Shown here: in pieces, positions 13,071 to 20,086 of the stretch
Position numbering within the stretch: position 1 is the stretch's first letter
Layout of the letters: the number at the start of each line of letters is the position of its first letter
Source of the DNA: a virus
IMG/VR virus record: IMGVR_UViG_3300033233_000193
Span: 1-20,211 of that record
Reading direction: 5' to 3' (one strand)
Length of the DNA stretch: 20,211 nt
The notes under the pieces: model-generated
What the model saw: the letters and a program-made list of their open reading frames with translations, nothing else
Database searches by the model: none
What the model was told of the DNA's origin: nothing
Position numbers and translations under genes: made by a program

Positions 13071-13969
13071 GTCCATTCGTGGTGAGGTTCCCTCCCTGGC
13101 AAATCGGCGCGATCACCGATCTCCCGAATGCCCTCTCGAGGGCCTCGTTGTATTGGCCGCAGTCCTTTGCCCTGCAACATCTCGTGAGCCTCGGGATCCA
13201 CCTGGCGAATGTCGGGTTGCTGTGGGTGTTCCTCTGGCGCGCGGCGTGTCGCTGGCCGGTCTGTTGTCTCGCGGCGTCGCTCTTTGCACTCCATCCACTG
13301 GGGAGCGAAGCGGTTGTGTACCTGGCGGCGCGCGGGTCATTACTTGCCACGACCGGGCTCCTGATTGGGGCGATTGGGCTTGTCTCGCCCTCCCGGGTCG
13401 GTGAAGTCATCGCAGTGGTCGGATTGGGGATCGCCGGACTTTCGCACAGTGCGACCGCGGCCTCGGCGATCGTGCTGTTTCCGTTGGTCGCCTGGTGGGC
13501 GCGGCGGCGCGTCTGGCTGATCGTGGATGTGGTCTTCGTGCTCGGGGTGTTCTTTTGGATTCCTCCCACGGAAGGTGACGCGGTGATGGGCTCGGCGGGT
13601 GCGTTTCTCCTGCGGCAGGTCGGGCACGCCGGATGGTTACTCGTGATGGCGATGGCGCCGCTGAATTTGAGTCTCGAACTGCCGACGGTGAGCGCGGGCG
13701 TCTCGGTGGCGGTGGCCGGCATGCTCCTGATCGCCTCGTGGGGGCTCTGGCTGGCGCGGCATGACGTCGACGGTCGGGCGCGGCTGTTTGGATGGTTCTG
13801 GGGCTTCGGGGCGCTCCTGCCGCGGTTGGTCGTGCCGCGGTTCGAAGGGCTACACGAACGGCACGCGTACCTCGCGCTCGTGGGCTGGATGTTGCTCGCG
13901 GCGCTTCTGTTGGAATCGGTGATCGCTCCTCGTGGGGAGCTCGAGAAGGGGGTTATGGCTCATGGGTGA
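12938..13969 (+). CDS. Polytopic membrane protein, TMTC/DUF1736-like (GT-C glycosyltransferase fold)
   Basis: A 343-residue polytopic membrane protein with about eight to ten hydrophobic helices. Family-like landmarks are LFALHPLGSEAVVYLAARG (115-133), matching the LFALHP..TEAVAYISGR segment of TMTC/DUF1736 proteins; PLNLSLELP (241-249), matching their P.xLSxDxP loop; and HERHAYLALVGWMLL (306-320), matching ERxxYLPxxG. Upstream, HLVSLGIHLANVGLLWVFL fits the HLxNxxxHxxN helix. Such proteins are polyprenyl-sugar-dependent O-mannosyltransferases in eukaryotes and are presumed glycosyltransferases in bacteria. ATG 12938 is chosen before the first helix; the ribosome site is weak. The expected N-terminal acidic loop is present only as GETVFEEV, so activity is uncertain. 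Such a gene within a phage structural block is unusual. Confidence 0.65.
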   Translation: MRHLSALTARLEPARTLVDLAGVCALVVGAYVWACWGETVFEEVSPFVVRFPPWQIGAITDLPNALSRASLYWPQSFALQHLVSLGIHLANVGLLWVFLWRAACRWPVCCLAASLFALHPLGSEAVVYLAARGSLLATTGLLIGAIGLVSPSRVGEVIAVVGLGIAGLSHSATAASAIVLFPLVAWWARRRVWLIVDVVFVLGVFFWIPPTEGDAVMGSAGAFLLRQVGHAGWLLVMAMAPLNLSLELPTVSAGVSVAVAGMLLIASWGLWLARHDVDGRARLFGWFWGFGALLPRLVVPRFEGLHERHAYLALVGWMLLAALLLESVIAPRGELEKGVMAHG

Positions 13970-14333
13970 AGGACAAGCGCCGGAGGTCAGTTTTGCGGAC
14001 GTGCAAGGGTTGCATCAGCGACTCAACGAGCAAGATGCACAGATCAAGTCACTGCTCGCGGCGCTCGAGGCGAAGAAGCCGGAGACGGATCGAACGGTCG
14101 TCGATATCAACGATGTCCGGGTACCGTACGTCCTTCGGCCGTTCCCGACGACCGTGCATCGGCCGAATCCGAAGCACGTCGGGCCTGATCACATCGGGTA
14201 CGACGCGAAAGCCGTGAGCACGCCGGAGGAAGTGAGCACGGCCGTCTCGGCGGGCTGGCTCGATCTCGAGGCGTACCGGCGGCATGTTGCCGATGGAATC
14301 GAGAAAGCGGCACGGAAAGGGGGTGTCCGATGA
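13962..14333 (+). CDS. Hypothetical protein with N-terminal coiled coil
   Basis: A 123-residue protein starting at ATG 13962, eight bases before the upstream stop ends. Residues 8-40 form a helix with heptad character (VQGLHQRLNEQDAQIKSLLA) suitable for trimerisation or oligomerisation. The middle is Pro/Val-rich and strand-like (PYVLRPFPTTVHRPNPKHV), and the C-terminus is helical with SAGWLDLEAYRRHV. It is probably a small virion-associated protein because of its location, but I cannot name a family. The stop overlaps the next ATG. Confidence 0.6.
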   Translation: MGEGQAPEVSFADVQGLHQRLNEQDAQIKSLLAALEAKKPETDRTVVDINDVRVPYVLRPFPTTVHRPNPKHVGPDHIGYDAKAVSTPEEVSTAVSAGWLDLEAYRRHVADGIEKAARKGGVR

Positions 14334-14551
14334 CAATGGGCGAACGTGAGCACAAGGATCCCGCGGCGCGGTCGTCGCTCTGGGAACGGCCCGATCCACA
14401 CGTCCATCCGGCGCCGGAGGTCGGCGGGCGGTATCCCGCACATCTGCACAAGCCGGGAGGCAAGTTCCTCGATGTGGCCGATGCGGACGCGGAAAAGGCG
14501 GCGCGTGCTGAGGAGTGGGTACTGGCGCCGGTACCGGATCCGGCTCCGTGA
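14330..14551 (+). CDS. Small structural-module protein
   Basis: A 73-residue protein starting at ATG 14330 (ATGA overlap; ATG 14336 is an alternative). It is His/Pro-rich in the first half, then contains HLHKPGGKFLDVADADAEKA followed by an EEWVL end. The pattern of a PGG turn, a strand, then a DADAEKAxxxEEW helix resembles small proteins seen near phage head and tail genes, where a Lys-Pro-Gly strand precedes an Ala-rich helix ending in Gly/Glu-Trp. The function is unknown. Confidence 0.6.
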   Translation: MTMGEREHKDPAARSSLWERPDPHVHPAPEVGGRYPAHLHKPGGKFLDVADADAEKAARAEEWVLAPVPDPAP

Positions 14552-14664
14552 CTGAGTGGCTGCTCGGGGCGATCCTGCTCGTTGAACTCGGGCAGTTGAT
14601 CGTCTCGATCTACAACGGGCGGCACGCCAAGAAATCGAAACCTGTGCACGGGCCGGTGCGATGA
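14548..14664 (+). CDS. 38-residue single-pass membrane peptide
   Basis: GTG 14548 overlaps the previous stop, and its own stop TGA 14662-14664 overlaps ATG 14661. The peptide is MTEWLLGAILLVELGQLIVSI followed by a strongly basic tail (RHAKKSKP). One N-terminal helix and a cytoplasmic basic tail fit a small membrane protein. The four-base overlaps at both ends are strong support for translation. The function is unknown. Confidence 0.6.
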   Translation: MTEWLLGAILLVELGQLIVSIYNGRHAKKSKPVHGPVR

Positions 14665-14939
14665 CCTCTGAAATGCTTCGCGTGAAACGGGTCAGTCTCA
14701 TGGCTGGCATCAAAACCGGGATCTCGCCTCCATCGAGTTTTCATAATCTGTCGGTCGGGAACGCGACAACCGACGATCTCGAGCTCCACACGACGGACGA
14801 CAACGATCTCGAGTTCCTCGTGATTGAGGCGGGATTTGAGCGGCCGATTCCGACGTCGCGGCGCTTGTTCAGTTACGACAGCGTCGCGTTTTGGTTGAAA
14901 GCGAAGGTATCAGGTACGGCGGTGCTCCTATGGTACTGA
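14661..14939 (+). CDS. Hypothetical protein upstream of the fiber gene
   Basis: A 92-residue protein from ATG 14661 (ATGA overlap). It is strand-rich with a polar centre (NATTDDLELHTTDDNDLEF) and an aromatic C-terminus (YDSVAFWLKAKVSGTAVLLWY) that would suit a small beta domain. Its last ten bases overlap the fiber gene start, so the two are probably coupled. It may be a fiber-associated or virion protein; no family was recognised. Confidence 0.6.
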   Translation: MTSEMLRVKRVSLMAGIKTGISPPSSFHNLSVGNATTDDLELHTTDDNDLEFLVIEAGFERPIPTSRRLFSYDSVAFWLKAKVSGTAVLLWY

Positions 14940-16840
14940 CGTGGCGTCGGTGGCTCCTCCTCGCGTTCCTCCTCGCCGTTCCCCTACGCCTCGAGGCGCA
15001 ACCGTTCCCGATTCCCGCGGTCGTCACGGCCTCGCTCTCCTCGAGCTCCTGTCCGGGGACCGGCTGTGTTCAGATGGCCGTCCGCGGGTACGCCGGCGGC
15101 GGGGTACAGGTTGGCGGGTCGTTCACGGGAACTCTGACCTTCGAAGGGGCGATCGGGACGGATTGCGCCTCAGCCACGTACAAGCCGGTGAACTTCACGC
15201 CGGCCGACAGCACCACGCCACAAAGCACCACAACGGCCGCCGGGCTCTTTCAGGGGCCGATCGCCGGGCTCTCCTGCCTTCAGGTGCGGTTCTCCGCGTA
15301 CACGTCTGGTACGGCAACGGTGGGCCTCCTGGCGGCCTTCGGGGGGAGCGCCTCGAGGACGACCGGGGGCGGGTCGCCGGCGGGGCCGTCGACGTCGGTG
15401 CAGTTCAACGACGGGGGGTCGTTCAACGGCGTGGCGGCCTTTGAAATCGACAAGGTCAATTCGACTCTCACGGCGACCTCGGACGGCGTCAACCATCCAA
15501 CTGACTGGAAGCTCGGCGCCTCCGTGCGGGCGCATGTCAACGAAAACGGGGAATTCTCGAATTTCGGCTTTACCGGCAATGCGACCGATGCGACGTTCGG
15601 CCGGAATAACGGCGTCAATATGACCGGCGCCGGCGGAAATAATACGTTCTTCGGAACGAACGTCGCGAGCACGGCGAACGCGACCTCGAGCGGCGGGTTG
15701 ACGCTCGTCGGGCAGAGCGCGGATGTCACGAGCGCCAGCGGGACACTTGCGACCGCGGTCGGCTACTCCATGAAGGTGCCGACGAGCTCGGCCGGGTTCG
15801 GTTTCAACGGGACCGGCGACCGGGCGCAACAGTTCCTGATTTCGCTCAACAACGGCAACGGGAGTCTCGGCCCGCAAGTAGTCGCGGCGGCCTCGAGTGA
15901 TTCCGTCGACGACCGGCGGAATTGGTCGATTACCGGGGTGTGGGCCACGGCAACCGATGCGACACGGAAGGGGCGGGCGCTTTTTCAGGCGTGGGATGCG
16001 ACGACGGCGCGCGAGTTCATGCGCGGGGAAACCAACGGCACGAACGCGATGATCGGGTTTCTCGGGGCGACCGCGTCACTCGCGCAAACGGGCGATCTCG
16101 CGTCGGCGCTCACGACGTTCGGGTTGATGACCGGGTCGCCGACACTCGCGGACACGAAAGTCTCGTTTACCGACAACGTGACCGGGAACGCGGCGACGAC
16201 ACAGCACGGGTATCAAGCGAAGGGGACCGGGTCAACGTCGACGTTCTACCGGAGCGACAACACGCAAGCCGCGGTCACGGATGCAAACCTGTCGGTTTCT
16301 GACGTCACGACTAACAACGTCACGAGTACCGCGCACGGGTTCGCGCCGAAGTCGCCGGCGAACGCGGCGCAGTTTCTGAACGGGGCGGCGACGCCGGCCT
16401 ATGCCAGCGTGACGGATGCGAACCTCTCGACGTCCGATATCACGACGAACGACTGCACGGCGGCTAAGCACGGATTCGCGCCGAAGGGGGACGGCAACGT
16501 CAATCACTTCCTGAATGGGTCGTGCGCGTACTCGGCGGCGACGGCCACGGTCGCGATCACGGAAACCGAGATCAATTTCGATACGTGCGGGGTGTCGGTC
16601 GGCACGATTCACGCCTCCTTCACCTGTACCGCGACGGTCACTGATGCCGGGGTCAGTGGGACCAGTAAGATCATCGTGCTCCAAAGCGGTGCGGCGCCGA
16701 CGGGTCGACAGGCCGACGAAAACGACATGGATCCGCTGGCCTGTAATGCGCTCGCGGGCGCGGGATCGTTCACGGTGATTTGTAAAGCGCTCAACGGGCC
16801 GGCACACGGCAAATACAAGCTCAATTACTTGGTGGGGTAA
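14930..16840 (+). CDS. Tail-fiber-like protein with Sec signal peptide
   Basis: A 636-residue fiber-like protein. Residues 1-23 are a signal peptide: MVLTWRRW, hydrophobic LLLAFLLAVPL, then RLEA before Gln24. There is no alternative start after it. The mature region begins with a Cys-containing beta domain (two Cys pairs) and a Gly-rich linker PAGPSTSVQFNDGGSFNG, a spacer widely seen in phage fibers. A long Gly/Ser/Thr/Asn-rich shaft follows. Near residues 448-536 are repeats with HGFAPK and FLNG typical of receptor-binding fibers. The C-terminal domain (SKIIVLQSG to YKLNYLVG) looks like a compact beta head. ATG 14930 overlaps the previous gene by ten bases; GTG starts upstream are less likely. 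The signal peptide is unusual for a virion fiber. Confidence 0.75.
   Translation: MVLTWRRWLLLAFLLAVPLRLEAQPFPIPAVVTASLSSSSCPGTGCVQMAVRGYAGGGVQVGGSFTGTLTFEGAIGTDCASATYKPVNFTPADSTTPQSTTTAAGLFQGPIAGLSCLQVRFSAYTSGTATVGLLAAFGGSASRTTGGGSPAGPSTSVQFNDGGSFNGVAAFEIDKVNSTLTATSDGVNHPTDWKLGASVRAHVNENGEFSNFGFTGNATDATFGRNNGVNMTGAGGNNTFFGTNVASTANATSSGGLTLVGQSADVTSASGTLATAVGYSMKVPTSSAGFGFNGTGDRAQQFLISLNNGNGSLGPQVVAAASSDSVDDRRNWSITGVWATATDATRKGRALFQAWDATTAREFMRGETNGTNAMIGFLGATASLAQTGDLASALTTFGLMTGSPTLADTKVSFTDNVTGNAATTQHGYQAKGTGSTSTFYRSDNTQAAVTDANLSVSDVTTNNVTSTAHGFAPKSPANAAQFLNGAATPAYASVTDANLSTSDITTNDCTAAKHGFAPKGDGNVNHFLNGSCAYSAATATVAITETEINFDTCGVSVGTIHASFTCTATVTDAGVSGTSKIIVLQSGAAPTGRQADENDMDPLACNALAGAGSFTVICKALNGPAHGKYKLNYLVG
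16271..16537 (+). repeat. 45-residue fiber repeat, two copies plus a degenerate one
   Basis: Two in-frame copies spaced 135 bases apart encode TDANLSxSDxTTN...HGFAPK...FLNG. The second starts at 16406. A weaker third copy (HGYQAK) lies just upstream around 16165-16270. Such repeats are common in distal fiber shafts and likely reflect recombination or duplication. Confidence 0.7.
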
Positions 16841-17878
16841 ATGGTTCGCTTCTATCTCGATCCGCGGTTAGTGCTCCTCCTCGCTACGCTCCTGCTCTCG
16901 GTGGGGTCGGTCGCGCTCTGGGTGATGCTCGGGCGCTCGTGGAAAGGGGTTGCAAAAACGGCCTCGCTCGCGCTCCTGTGGTTGGCCTGCACGGCGGCGA
17001 TCATTCAATCGGGCGCCTCGGCGGATCTCTGGACGATTGACGCGACGTCGAAAGCCGGTCGGGTGTCCCTCTATAACACCGCGGGAACCTTTATCGGTGA
17101 TACGACAACGCCATTCTTCGTGAAAGTGCAGTCGGGGGCCGCGGCGAATGTGCTCACGGTGGACGCGACCTCGCTCGCGGCACGGGCGACGCTCTACAAC
17201 ACCGCGGGTACTACGCTCGGCGACACGACGACTCCGCTCGTCTTCAAGCAACAAAGCGGCGCCTCGAGCGATCAACAGACAATCGACGCGACATCGAAGG
17301 CGGGGCGCGTGTCGCTCTATAGCTCGGCGGGTGTGGAAATTCCTGGGGTCGGGCAGCTTCAGACGTTCGGGATCTCGTCGACGTTCACGCCGGCGGCCAC
17401 GCCGACGGATCTCGTGATTATCGAAGGGAGTTCCACGAAAACCATCAGAATGGTTTCGATGAACATCTGTACGACGAACACGGCGGCCGGGTCGCAAGAA
17501 TTCTTCTTGATCAAGCGCAGTGCGGCCGACACGACGGGGACGTTTGTTTCGGCGGGCACGCCGGTGCCGCTCGATTCGAACGATGCGGCCTCCACGGTGA
17601 ACCGCGTCGGGCACTTTACGGCAAATCCCGGCGCGCTCGGTACGGCCGTTGGGACCATCGCGCGCTATCGTGTCGCGTCAACCGTGGCGATCCCGGCGAC
17701 GTTTGCCGGCATTCGTGAAATCACCTGTCAAGACATGATGCCGTGGTACTCGCAGGCGCACGCGGATCAACGGATTACCCTGCGGGGCGTGGCGCAAACG
17801 CTCGCGATCAATTTCAATGGCGTAGCGCTCGTGGCCGGACAAACGCACACATACACGATCGTCTGGACGGAGGAATAA
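16841..17878 (+). CDS. Membrane-anchored repeat protein of the virion block
   Basis: A 345-residue protein starting immediately after the fiber stop. Two N-terminal hydrophobic segments (about residues 9-30 and 40-55) are separated by a basic loop (RSWKGVAK). Three tandem 41-residue repeats then begin at residues 56, 97 and 138, each with QSGA, DATS and LYxxAG landmarks. The C-terminal half (170-345) is a strand-rich domain with Ser/Thr/Gly and four cysteines, ending QTHTYTIVWTEE. The repeats resemble short beta elements in phage fiber or decoration proteins. The double membrane segment suggests insertion or an uncleaved signal. It follows the fiber in a likely operon and is probably a virion accessory or receptor-interaction protein, by inference. 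Confidence 0.65.
   Translation: MVRFYLDPRLVLLLATLLLSVGSVALWVMLGRSWKGVAKTASLALLWLACTAAIIQSGASADLWTIDATSKAGRVSLYNTAGTFIGDTTTPFFVKVQSGAAANVLTVDATSLAARATLYNTAGTTLGDTTTPLVFKQQSGASSDQQTIDATSKAGRVSLYSSAGVEIPGVGQLQTFGISSTFTPAATPTDLVIIEGSSTKTIRMVSMNICTTNTAAGSQEFFLIKRSAADTTGTFVSAGTPVPLDSNDAASTVNRVGHFTANPGALGTAVGTIARYRVASTVAIPATFAGIREITCQDMMPWYSQAHADQRITLRGVAQTLAINFNGVALVAGQTHTYTIVWTEE
17006..17341 (+). repeat. Three tandem 123-bp repeats
   Basis: Units start at 17006, 17129 and 17252 (the last is shortened). They encode QSGA...DATSxAxRxxLYxxAGxxxGDTTTP with clear divergence between copies, so they are old repeats under protein-level selection rather than a recent tandem expansion. Confidence 0.8.
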
Positions 17879-17883
17879 CGCCA

Positions 17884-18144
17884 ATGGCTGACGTCTCGAT
17901 CACGGGCGTGACCGTGCAAGTCCGCAAGACGCTCGGGGCGCCGGCGGCGATTGCGGCCACGATCAATCTGTCGTTCAACGGCGTCGAGTCACAAAGACAA
18001 TTTCCGATCGCGGCGGACGATGTCGATGTCGCGTTATCTGGAGATGAAACCGCGGCGCTCGAGGCGGCGCTCGGGGTCGTGCTTCAGCGGATTACCGATA
18101 CCACGCGCAACGCCGTGACGCGGTTTCTCGAGGGGCTCCAATAA
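17884..18144 (+). CDS. Small hypothetical virion-block protein
   Basis: An 86-residue protein starting at ATG 17884, with GGAGG at 17869-17873 about ten bases upstream. The first 60 residues form alternating strands (VSITGVTVQVRKTLGAPAA and a NLSFNGVESQRQFPIAADD segment), followed by a C-terminal helix (AALEAALGVVLQRITDTT). Size and position next to the gp4-like gene suggest a minor structural protein. No family was recognised. Confidence 0.65.
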   Translation: MADVSITGVTVQVRKTLGAPAAIAATINLSFNGVESQRQFPIAADDVDVALSGDETAALEAALGVVLQRITDTTRNAVTRFLEGLQ

Positions 18145-18145
18145 G

Positions 18146-18880
18146 ATGGCGTACAAGATTCGCGACCTCGCGATCGGGGCGATGCTCGAGATCCGAGTGG
18201 CGCGTGCGGGCGACACGCCTCCAGCGACCGCGCTCGCGTTCACGATTCAGATCCTCAACGAGCTCCTCGATGAGTGGAACATCGACGCGCGGGCCGTCTA
18301 TTCGAACGTCTTCACGGCGTTCACGCTCACGCCGAACCATCAACCGCACACCTTCGGGACGCCTGCCGCCGATTTCGCGTTCACGGTGCGCCCGGTCGAG
18401 GTCATCAAATCGCGGCTGATTCTGACGAACGTCACGCCGAACGTGTACACGCCGATCGAGGTGCGAGACGAGTACTGGTGGAACAATGTGCGGGTGCCGG
18501 GGATCGCGACGACGATTCCGACCGATCTCTACTACACGCCAGACTTTCCCCTCGGGCATGGCTATTTCTGGCCGGTGCCCACGGTCGCGTACGGTGTCGA
18601 GTTCCTCACGCGCGGGCTCCTCGCGCAAGTCGTCGAAAACGATGATTTCTCACTACCGCCGGGGTACAAGGCGGCGCTTCGGTTGACGCTCGCGGAGCGG
18701 ATCGCGTCTGGGTTCGGAAAAACCGTCTCGAGAGATACGCACGTTGCGGCGGCCATGGCGCGTGGGCGGATCTTTGGGGAAAACGAACCGGACGCCTCGA
18801 TCTCGACGCAGGATTCCGGGTTGCCGAGCTCGCAACGGGTTGAAACCTTCAACTACCGTTCGCGATCGTTCGGTGGGTAA
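18146..18880 (+). CDS. P22 gp4-like head-tail accessory factor
   Basis: A 244-residue protein resembling the P22 gp4-type tail accessory factor, which seals the portal after packaging and starts tail assembly. The N-terminal helices (RDLAIGAMLEIRV, then ALAFTIQILNELLDEWNID) match the family's leucine-rich opening, in which the second helix ends L.DxW. The centre is strand-rich (VEVIKSRLILTNVTPNVYT and EYWWNNVRVPG), and the C-terminus has GYKAALRLTLAERIASGFGK, a helix also seen in gp4-like proteins. It is longer than P22 gp4 (166 residues), as metagenomic relatives often are. ATG 18146 follows the prior stop by one base. The position before the gp10-like gene agrees with P22 order. Confidence 0.78.
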   Translation: MAYKIRDLAIGAMLEIRVARAGDTPPATALAFTIQILNELLDEWNIDARAVYSNVFTAFTLTPNHQPHTFGTPAADFAFTVRPVEVIKSRLILTNVTPNVYTPIEVRDEYWWNNVRVPGIATTIPTDLYYTPDFPLGHGYFWPVPTVAYGVEFLTRGLLAQVVENDDFSLPPGYKAALRLTLAERIASGFGKTVSRDTHVAAAMARGRIFGENEPDASISTQDSGLPSSQRVETFNYRSRSFGG

Positions 18881-18896
18881 TTGGTCTAAAGCGATT

Positions 18897-19202
18897 ATGG
18901 CCACAAGGCGCGTCTGTGATCGGTGCGGAGCGGATGCGGAAGTCACGGCCGGAGTCGCCGTCGTGCGAAATGTGATCGTCTCAGTGAAGGATCCGACGAC
19001 GAACCCGATCGAGAAAGATTTCGAGCTCACGTTGTCGATCACGCCGAATCAGGATTTGTGTAAGCCGTGCAAAGCGTCGTCGCTCCTCGGGTTCGTCGCG
19101 GGCATCATGGCGGAGGTCGGGAAGTTCGAAACGCGGGCCGTGACGGCGATTCTGACGCGGTCGCTCCCGCCGGCGCCTGATGTCAAAGCCGGGGGGCGGT
19201 GA
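18897..19202 (+). CDS. Small zinc-binding hypothetical protein
   Basis: A 101-residue protein starting at ATG 18897. It has two CxxC pairs (CDRC at 7-10 and a second in DLCKPCK near 55-58), consistent with one zinc site, separated by a strand-rich insertion (VAVVRNVIVSVKDP). A helical C-terminus follows. The stop overlaps the first base of the gp10-like gene start. Genes between gp4 and gp10 are absent in P22, so it is an insertion in the module. The function is unknown. Confidence 0.65.
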   Translation: MATRRVCDRCGADAEVTAGVAVVRNVIVSVKDPTTNPIEKDFELTLSITPNQDLCKPCKASSLLGFVAGIMAEVGKFETRAVTAILTRSLPPAPDVKAGGR

Positions 19203-20086
19203 TGGCGAAGTGGCCGGGATTCTGCGGCGGGTCGGGGCAGTCACAAAGCATCATCGCGAGCCTGGCGCGGACGGTCAACCTGTATGTGGAGGAAATCCCG
19301 GCCGACGACGGCGCCGGGAAACAGCTTCAAAAGGTGCTCTATCCGACGCCGGGATTCTCGCCAAAGTGGGCGCTTGCGCAAGTCGGGTGTCGGGCGTTGT
19401 CGTCGATCGTGCCTGGGCAAATGTTCGGCGTCGAGGGCACGAAGTTCCTCGAGTTCTTCTCGGATTACTCGAGCATCGAACGGGGGACCGTCGCACAGAA
19501 CAGCAACCCGGCGACGATTTCGTACAACGGCATTCCCGGCCAGCTCTTCGTGACCTCGGGGGGGAACGGGTACCTGTACAACCTCTCAACCCATGCGTTT
19601 ACGCAAGTGCTCACGGGTGACGCCGACATGGGGGCGGAGCTCGATTCCTATTTCATCGCGTTTTCGATCGCGATCGGTCAAGCGCGCCTCTCGAATCCGA
19701 ACGACGGTTCGACCTGGGATCCGTTGCAGAAGTTCGTCCGGTCGACACAGCCGGATCCGTGGCGGACGATGTTCGTCGACGGCAACCGGCAATTGTGGTT
19801 TATCGGGTCGGTCACGGGGGACGTGTATTACAACACGGGTGTCGCGAATAACCCGTTTCAACCGATTCCCGGGTCGGTCTATCGGTCGGGGATCGCGGCG
19901 CCGTTCGCGCGCGGGCTGGCGGGGACTAACATCGTCTGGCTCGGGCAGAACGACGAAGGCTCCGGAAAGGTGATGGCGGCGCGGGGCTACGTGCCGCAAC
20001 CGATTTCGACGTACGCCGTCGAGACGGCGCTTGCCCAGTACAAGCGCACGGGTCGGATCGATGATGCTGAGGTGATGGTCTACTAA
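19202..20086 (+). CDS. P22 gp10-like tail accessory factor, interrupted by in-frame TAA
   Basis: A 294-residue reading of a P22 gp10-like packaged-DNA stabilisation / tail accessory protein, which stacks under gp4 and connects to the tail needle. The N-terminus (GGSGQSQSIIASLARTVNLYVEE) matches the start of this family, in which a short polar segment precedes NLYxE. Strands with GNGYLYNL and AELDSYFIAFS follow, then NRQLWFIGSVTGDVYY. The reading stops at TAA 20084-20086 after about two thirds of the expected length (P22 gp10 is 472 residues). The same frame then continues with family-like sequence. ATG 19202 is preferred; GTG 19199 adds one residue. It is either truncated, a pseudogene, or contains a sequence error or recoded stop. 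Confidence 0.85.
   Translation: MAKWPGFCGGSGQSQSIIASLARTVNLYVEEIPADDGAGKQLQKVLYPTPGFSPKWALAQVGCRALSSIVPGQMFGVEGTKFLEFFSDYSSIERGTVAQNSNPATISYNGIPGQLFVTSGGNGYLYNLSTHAFTQVLTGDADMGAELDSYFIAFSIAIGQARLSNPNDGSTWDPLQKFVRSTQPDPWRTMFVDGNRQLWFIGSVTGDVYYNTGVANNPFQPIPGSVYRSGIAAPFARGLAGTNIVWLGQNDEGSGKVMAARGYVPQPISTYAVETALAQYKRTGRIDDAEVMVY

Noticed and set aside
20084-20086. Genome-wide reassignment of TAA to an amino acid
   Set aside because: TAA ends several normal genes here (for example at 3771, 5826, 11894, 16840 and 17878), and the intact large genes contain no internal TAA.
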